Origin: Leptolyngbya sp. NIES-3755
GTDB lineage: Bacteria > Cyanobacteriota > Cyanobacteriia > Leptolyngbyales > Leptolyngbyaceae
Length of the DNA stretch: 64,000 bases
Assembly (NCBI GenBank): GCA_001548435.1
Contig: AP017308.1
Coordinates: 691,030-755,029, forward strand
Direction: 5' to 3'
A program made the translations under genes and the position numbers. Positions 59,879-64,000 of the stretch are shown one piece after another. Numbering within the stretch: position 1 is the stretch's first letter; each line of letters begins with the position of its first letter. The notes beneath the pieces are model-generated. The model ran no database searches. It was not told the DNA's origin and saw only the letters and a program-made list of their open reading frames with translations.

Positions 59879-60844
59879 ATGCGTATTGCCCAGAATGTGA
59901 CTGCTTTGATTGGACACACGCCACTGGTCCAACTGAATCGTATTCCTCAAGCTGAAGGATGCGTCGCTCGAATTGTGGCGAAACTCGAAGGAATGAATCC
60001 CTCTTCCTCGGTGAAAGACCGCATTGGGATCAATATGATTTTGGCGGCTGAGCGCGAAGGATTAATTGCACCAGGGAAAACCGTTCTCGTGGAGCCGACT
60101 TCTGGAAATACCGGAATTGCGCTGGCGATGGCAGCAGCGGCTAAAGGATATCGGTTGGTGTTGACGATGCCTGAGACGATGAGTTCAGAACGTCGAGCCA
60201 TGCTGAGAGCGTATGGAGCCGAACTTGAATTAACACCAGGCATCGAAGGAATGGCGGGCTGTATTCAACGAGCACAGCATATTGTCGATACGACTCCGAA
60301 TGCTTACATGCTGCAACAGTTCCGAAATCCCGCAAATCCTCAAATTCACCGAGAAACGACCGCGTCAGAGATTTGGGAAGACACCGAAGGCGAAGTTGAT
60401 TTTATCGTGGCGGGGATCGGAACGGGTGGAACGATCACCGGAGTCGCGGAAGTGATTAAGCAACGGAAACCGAGTTTTAAAGCGATCGCAGTTGAGCCGT
60501 CAAACAGCCCTGTTCTTTCGGGTGGACGACCCGGACCGCATAAAATTCAAGGGATTGGAGCCGGATTTGTGCCGCCTGTACTGAATGTCGATCTGATTGA
60601 TGAAGTGATTGCGGTTTCAGATGACGACGCGATCGCCTATAGTCGCCGGATGGCACGAGAAGAGGGATTACTCTCTGGAATCTCTAGCGGTGCAGCATTA
60701 AAAGCAGCGATCGAGGTGGGCAAGCGTCCTGAGAATGCTGGCAAACTGATTGTGATGATTCAGCCGAGTTTTGGTGAACGTTATCTCAGTACGGCACTCT
60801 TCCAAGATCCCGAATTAACCATGCCTGCGATGCTCAACGGCTAA
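59879..60844 (+). CDS. cysK: Cysteine synthase A (O-acetylserine sulfhydrylase)
   Basis: From the ATG at 59879 the protein has 321 residues with CysK marks: the PLP lysine in [33 protein letters not shown], the phosphate loop [14 protein letters not shown], and the [11 protein letters not shown] segment. It makes cysteine from O-acetylserine and sulfide. It follows the Rrf2 gene by 34 bases and is likely in one operon; Rrf2-type CymR/IscR regulators often control cysteine genes. Confidence 0.95.
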   Translation: MRIAQNVTALIGHTPLVQLNRIPQAEGCVARIVAKLEGMNPSSSVKDRIGINMILAAEREGLIAPGKTVLVEPTSGNTGIALAMAAAAKGYRLVLTMPETMSSERRAMLRAYGAELELTPGIEGMAGCIQRAQHIVDTTPNAYMLQQFRNPANPQIHRETTASEIWEDTEGEVDFIVAGIGTGGTITGVAEVIKQRKPSFKAIAVEPSNSPVLSGGRPGPHKIQGIGAGFVPPVLNVDLIDEVIAVSDDDAIAYSRRMAREEGLLSGISSGAALKAAIEVGKRPENAGKLIVMIQPSFGERYLSTALFQDPELTMPAMLNG

Positions 60845-60965
60845 AAGTTGAACGGCTAAGAGTTTGGGGAGCTAGGGAAAACCGTAAAAAGGTAGAAGTT
60901 GGTTGACAAGAAACCGATCCTATAGTGCCTAGCTCCCAACTCGATTCGCCTTTTACAATGGTCGA

Positions 60966-61682
60966 ATGGCAACTCAAACTCTTACCCACTACCAAGTTCT
61001 CGACCTTGATCCAACTGCATCCCAGGCAGAGATTAAGCAAGCTTATCGACGGTTAGCAAAGCAATTCCACCCCGATAGCAATCGTGCAACCGCCAGTCAC
61101 GACAAAATTTCTCGGATTAACGCAGCATACGAAGTTTTAGGCGATCCGCAGAGTCGTCGATCGTATGATCAGCGATTGAAGTATTCAGATCAAGCCTCCG
61201 GATCTTCAGAAGCACGATCGCAAAAAGAACGTGCTGAAGCCGCACAAGCAACCTATCGTAAGCAGCGAGAAGCGGAACAGAATGCCGATCGACAATTAAA
61301 ACTTTGGCTCAAACTATTCACCTCGGTCAATCGCAGTTTGAATCAGATTATTCGTCCTTTGCGATCGCAGATCAACGAACTCGCGGCTGATCCATTTGAT
61401 GACGAATTGATGGAGAATTTTCAGGCTTATTTAACAGACTGCGAGGAATTGCTTGCAAAGGCGCAACAGTCGTTTCGATCGACTCCAAATCCTCCCAGTG
61501 CTGCGGGAGCCGCTGCGAATCTCTACTACTGTTTGAATCAGTTAAGTGATGGGATTGATGAATTGAATTACTTCACCAATAACTATGACGATCATCACTT
61601 GCGGAACGGACGTGAACTATTCCGAATCGCAGATGGATTGCGAAAAGAGGCTCAAGCTGCGGTGAGAGAGATTCCGCGATGA
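60966..61682 (+). CDS. J-domain (DnaJ-like) co-chaperone
   Basis: The 238-residue protein starts with a J domain (residues 4-68): YQVLDLDPTASQAEIKQAYR RLAKQFHPDSNRA with the HPD motif and AAYEVLGDPQSRRSYDQ. The rest is a charged helical region (residues 75-235), without the zinc centre or Gly/Phe region of DnaJ. It should activate DnaK, likely on a special client. Start ATG at 60966. Confidence 0.9.
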   Translation: MATQTLTHYQVLDLDPTASQAEIKQAYRRLAKQFHPDSNRATASHDKISRINAAYEVLGDPQSRRSYDQRLKYSDQASGSSEARSQKERAEAAQATYRKQREAEQNADRQLKLWLKLFTSVNRSLNQIIRPLRSQINELAADPFDDELMENFQAYLTDCEELLAKAQQSFRSTPNPPSAAGAAANLYYCLNQLSDGIDELNYFTNNYDDHHLRNGRELFRIADGLRKEAQAAVREIPR

Positions 61683-61746
61683 TACAGGCTTTTAACCTGT
61701 CAACAGCACGTTAGACTACAGACAGCAATCAACAGCAATTTTCTCT

Positions 61747-62046
61747 ATGCCTGCAACCCTAAACCTTATTCTCGAAACGCTAGAAAATCAAAAGATTTTA
61801 GCTAGATCAACAGAATTTCCTGATTGTGTTGCGATCGCTGATACCAGAGAAGCTGCAATTGCGGCAATTCAACAGCAATTAGTCGATCGCTTGAAAACGA
61901 TCGAATTTGTATCTGTTCCGTTGCCGTCTTCGCAGGGGTTAAGTAGTTCATTTGGAGTTCTCGAAAATGACCCTTACTTTGACGAGATTTTGAAACGGAT
62001 GCGTGACGAACGCGAACTAGACATTGATAATCCTGCTTATACTTAA
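61747..62046 (+). CDS. HicB-like small protein
   Basis: The 99-residue protein reads LNLILETLENQKILARSTEF PDCVAIADTREAAIAAIQQQ LVDRL, close to the HicB/DUF1902-type fold (EFPDCVA, DTREAAIAAIQQ). The C-terminus has a helical tail. HicB is the antitoxin of HicA, but no HicA is nearby; in cyanobacteria many such proteins are orphans. Its end overlaps the convergent nuclease gene by four bases. Confidence 0.6.
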   Translation: MPATLNLILETLENQKILARSTEFPDCVAIADTREAAIAAIQQQLVDRLKTIEFVSVPLPSSQGLSSSFGVLENDPYFDEILKRMRDERELDIDNPAYT

Positions 62047-62912
62047 CTCCGATCGACTGCACTTTCGATCGCGGTTTGAATTCCTTCTGGAACATTGCTG
62101 AGAAAGTCGTATCCGGTTTTCTGTTCTAGTGCATCCACACTGACGCGATAGTCTCTCCAAGTCTTGTCTTTGATGCCTTGAACGTTTGGAACATCGATCG
62201 CAATTACCCGCGTTTTCTCAGTCACATCTGAAGCTCTTAAGTTGGGCTTATCCATCACGACAATCACTTTCCAAGTCGAGGATGGAATCGAAATCTTTTG
62301 AGTGCCGATCGCGCCTTTTTCCCCGGCTCCACCTGCGATGATGTACAGTTCTTTTCCGGTGTTTACTAATCGGCGAGACTCGCTCTCTAAGCCTTCCCAC
62401 ACATCGCGATTGTTATCAGGAGTTTGCGGAACAATGTTGGTCATCAAAAAGGTAGCAGAATTCGTTTGAGCATCTTTGGTGCGATCGGCAGAAGGAGTCA
62501 TGTGTCCTCGATCGTATCCACTGCCGTTGTAGTCGCTAGATTTCACTTGATACCATCCTTTCGGCAGGGTCGTATCTGAACGGAAATCATTCGCACGAGG
62601 AACGGTTCCGAGCCAGCTTTTGTTTAACTGCCAGCTTGACCAGTTAGGAATGTGTTTGCTGTTGTTATAAGAAATCGCGTAGGGGCGTGAATTATCTGCA
62701 ATCAAGTAATCGTCTGCGTTGGCAACATTCGTGGTGGCTTCGCTGGGAATGCCCATTGTTAGGTGAACATTCGTAACGGGGGAGGGCAGCAACGGCTGAG
62801 TGCCGATCGGCGTTTGGGGACGGTTCAGGAAGAGGATTAAGCCAACAATCACAGCAATTAAAAGGACTGCGATCGCGAAAAGTTGCCCACGGGGTTTCAG
62901 CATATCGTCCAT
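62043..62912 (-). CDS. Membrane-anchored DNA/RNA non-specific endonuclease (NucA family)
   Basis: The 289-residue protein has an N-terminal hydrophobic anchor (about 10-29), a Pro-rich linker, and a NUC domain with the DRGH active-site motif GYDRGHMTPSADRT, then SATFLMTNIVPQTPDNNRDV WEGLE with the Asn/Glu metal ligands. It degrades DNA and RNA without sequence preference, probably in the periplasm for nutrition or defence against incoming DNA. Nuclease-inhibitor partner genes are not adjacent. Start ATG at 62912. Confidence 0.9.
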   Translation of the reverse strand: MDDMLKPRGQLFAIAVLLIAVIVGLILFLNRPQTPIGTQPLLPSPVTNVHLTMGIPSEATTNVANADDYLIADNSRPYAISYNNSKHIPNWSSWQLNKSWLGTVPRANDFRSDTTLPKGWYQVKSSDYNGSGYDRGHMTPSADRTKDAQTNSATFLMTNIVPQTPDNNRDVWEGLESESRRLVNTGKELYIIAGGAGEKGAIGTQKISIPSSTWKVIVVMDKPNLRASDVTEKTRVIAIDVPNVQGIKDKTWRDYRVSVDALEQKTGYDFLSNVPEGIQTAIESAVDRS

Positions 62913-62994
62913 TTATCTTTGTTCAGCCTATTATGCAGCGGATTTTCGCTTCTGTCGCAAGTTAGGATAGATTCCTTAATGTGATAGCAAAACT

Positions 62995-64000
62995 ATGTTA
63001 CCGAGTGACTTACTGATTCATCGCTTAAATGGTGAAGAGATTGTTCCGAAGCGATTGTTGTTGGACGAAAAAACATTAGCGATCGCACAAGAGATTATTC
63101 TGATCTTTCAAGAAGCGCAACATGGAACCAGAAGTGAACTGAATCGACAGTTGCAAGCACTCGAAGGGGAAGAAACAGACTATCGAATTAAACGAGGATT
63201 AGCACATTTACTCAATAGTGCGTTTAGTACGTTTGAAACGGTGAGTCCGCTTGATCCACCGATGCTGAGAGAACGAGTGTTTGCACTGTCGGCGCAGAAG
63301 ATTCCGAGCACGATCGAGACTGATAATACGATCGAGACCGTTGCGACTCAGTTAAGCCAAGAACTGAACAGTGAAGTCTTTCCAGAGCAAGTCAAAACGG
63401 GATTGTATGCTGATCTACCGGAGAATCAAATTCTGATTGGTTTTGAAGCACCGACACCAGAAGCATTGATTCATCGCTATAACTTGTCGCAAGTGCAAGG
63501 AGTATTTTATCGAGCGAGTCACATGGTGATTAATGCTCACCGCAATGATCCGGGACAGTATAAGTTATTGTTCCGATATATGAAACTGTTCCAGTTAATG
63601 ACTTACATCGAAGGGGATGCAGATCATGGATTTACATTAACGATCGATGGTCCAACCAGTTTGTTTAAGCCTTCGACGCGGTATGGACTCGCGATCGCGA
63701 AATTACTTCCCGCTTTACTGCATGTGACTCGTTGGAGTTTAGCCGCAGAACTGCAAATCAATGATAGTTATGCAGACAAAAAGAGACAGGGGCGATTTGC
63801 GATCGATTCAGAGTGCGGTTTAGTTAGCCACTATCCCCCTGGAAAGACTTACGATAGTTTGCTCGAAGAGGGATTTGTCGATCGATGGAACAAAGCAAAA
63901 ACTGAATGGCGATTAGAACGTGAAGTGGATCTAATTCCAATTCCGGGGAGTGTGATGATTCCTGATTTTCGGGTTGTTCATCCTGATGGCAGAACATTCT
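62995..64000 (+). CDS. DUF790/Bax1-type nuclease, N-terminal part
   Basis: The ATG at 62995 starts a frame that runs off the right edge (335 codons). It reads MLPSDLLIHRLNGEEIVPKR, FYRASHMVINAHRNDPGQYK LLFRYMKLFQLMTYIEGDAD and ends VMIPDFRVVHPDGRTF, the beginning of a PD-(D/E)XK-like site (PDF...). This is the DUF790 family, called Bax1 in archaea, where it partners the XPB helicase in DNA repair. The XPB gene is not upstream here; it may lie beyond the edge. Confidence 0.85.
   Translation, partial: MLPSDLLIHRLNGEEIVPKRLLLDEKTLAIAQEIILIFQEAQHGTRSELNRQLQALEGEETDYRIKRGLAHLLNSAFSTFETVSPLDPPMLRERVFALSAQKIPSTIETDNTIETVATQLSQELNSEVFPEQVKTGLYADLPENQILIGFEAPTPEALIHRYNLSQVQGVFYRASHMVINAHRNDPGQYKLLFRYMKLFQLMTYIEGDADHGFTLTIDGPTSLFKPSTRYGLAIAKLLPALLHVTRWSLAAELQINDSYADKKRQGRFAIDSECGLVSHYPPGKTYDSLLEEGFVDRWNKAKTEWRLEREVDLIPIPGSVMIPDFRVVHPDGRTF

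Noticed and set aside
60863-60939. Inverted repeat around the cysK/J-domain intergenic region (TTGGGGAGCTAGG/CCTAGCTCCCAA) with TTGACA and TATAGT
   Set aside because: The promoter-like boxes are only 12 bases apart, too close for sigma-70, and the repeat has a bulge; too weak to call a site.

Overview
The window is chromosomal DNA of a filamentous-type cyanobacterium, most likely a Leptolyngbya-like lineage (an inference). The evidence is the very frequent HIP1 octamer GCGATCGC and its core CGATCG, moderate GC, and families typical of cyanobacteria: an SLH/OprB porin, cyanobacterial-type GshA, DUF3352, TxlA, XisH/XisI, a DUF6888/DUF6887 pair and a TnpB of the usual cyanobacterial type. No rRNA, CRISPR array, replication origin or prophage block is visible. 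The one tRNA is tRNA-Thr(CGU).

Region by region: 1-6.2 kb has the start of glcD (glycolate oxidation), an ATP-grasp protein, an amidohydrolase of the 8-oxoguanine deaminase type, an HPP-family membrane protein with an NtcA-like box upstream, a D/N-rich lipoprotein, and a Mla/TGD-type lipid transporter pair (MCE protein plus ATPase). 6.4-14.8 kb has a zinc-ribbon protein, the stringent-response enzyme RelA/SpoT, then a GH25 lysozyme, an SGNH hydrolase, a small lipase, a DUF2294/MpsC protein and a TPR protein. 14.85-16.02 kb is a decayed IS200/IS605-type tnpB element against the 3' end of glucokinase. 17.1-20.5 kb has pdxH, a Uma2/XisH fusion relic followed by intact xisI, and two membrane proteins.

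The accessory heart of the window is 20.5-25.5 kb. It holds toxin-antitoxin debris (orphan antitoxin, frameshifted RelE/ParE toxin), two overlapping pairs of very small genes, four copies of a palindromic dispersed repeat, and a TIR-NB-ARC-TPR (STAND) protein, a probable defence or signalling sensor, with four helically phased 21-bp repeats upstream.

25.5-42 kb is mostly housekeeping and signalling: an acyl-lipid desaturase, a methionine gamma-lyase family enzyme, an EamA exporter, a PAS histidine kinase with a degenerate receiver next to a canonical receiver, ribokinase, a LabA-like NYN protein, gshA, a beta-helix/SLH surface protein, an IMPase, a 7TM-HD phosphodiesterase and a Ser/Thr kinase. 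A candidate small RNA with a CU-rich loop and its own terminator lies at about 31.67-31.76 kb. 42-64 kb has an RTX protein, a sulfite-oxidase-like enzyme, two thioredoxin-fold proteins, a two-partner-secretion-type adhesin, an ECF sigma/anti-sigma pair, recN, an ABC1 kinase, a MITE-like hairpin repeat, a Nif3-like/metallophosphoesterase pair, an SLH porin, an Rrf2 regulator, cysK, a J-domain protein, an anchored NucA-like nuclease and the start of a Bax1/DUF790 protein.

The best candidates for new biology are the CU-loop sRNA, the iteron-controlled TIR-STAND gene, the small-gene cluster with its repeat family, and the two dissected mobile-element relics (TnpB and Uma2-XisH).
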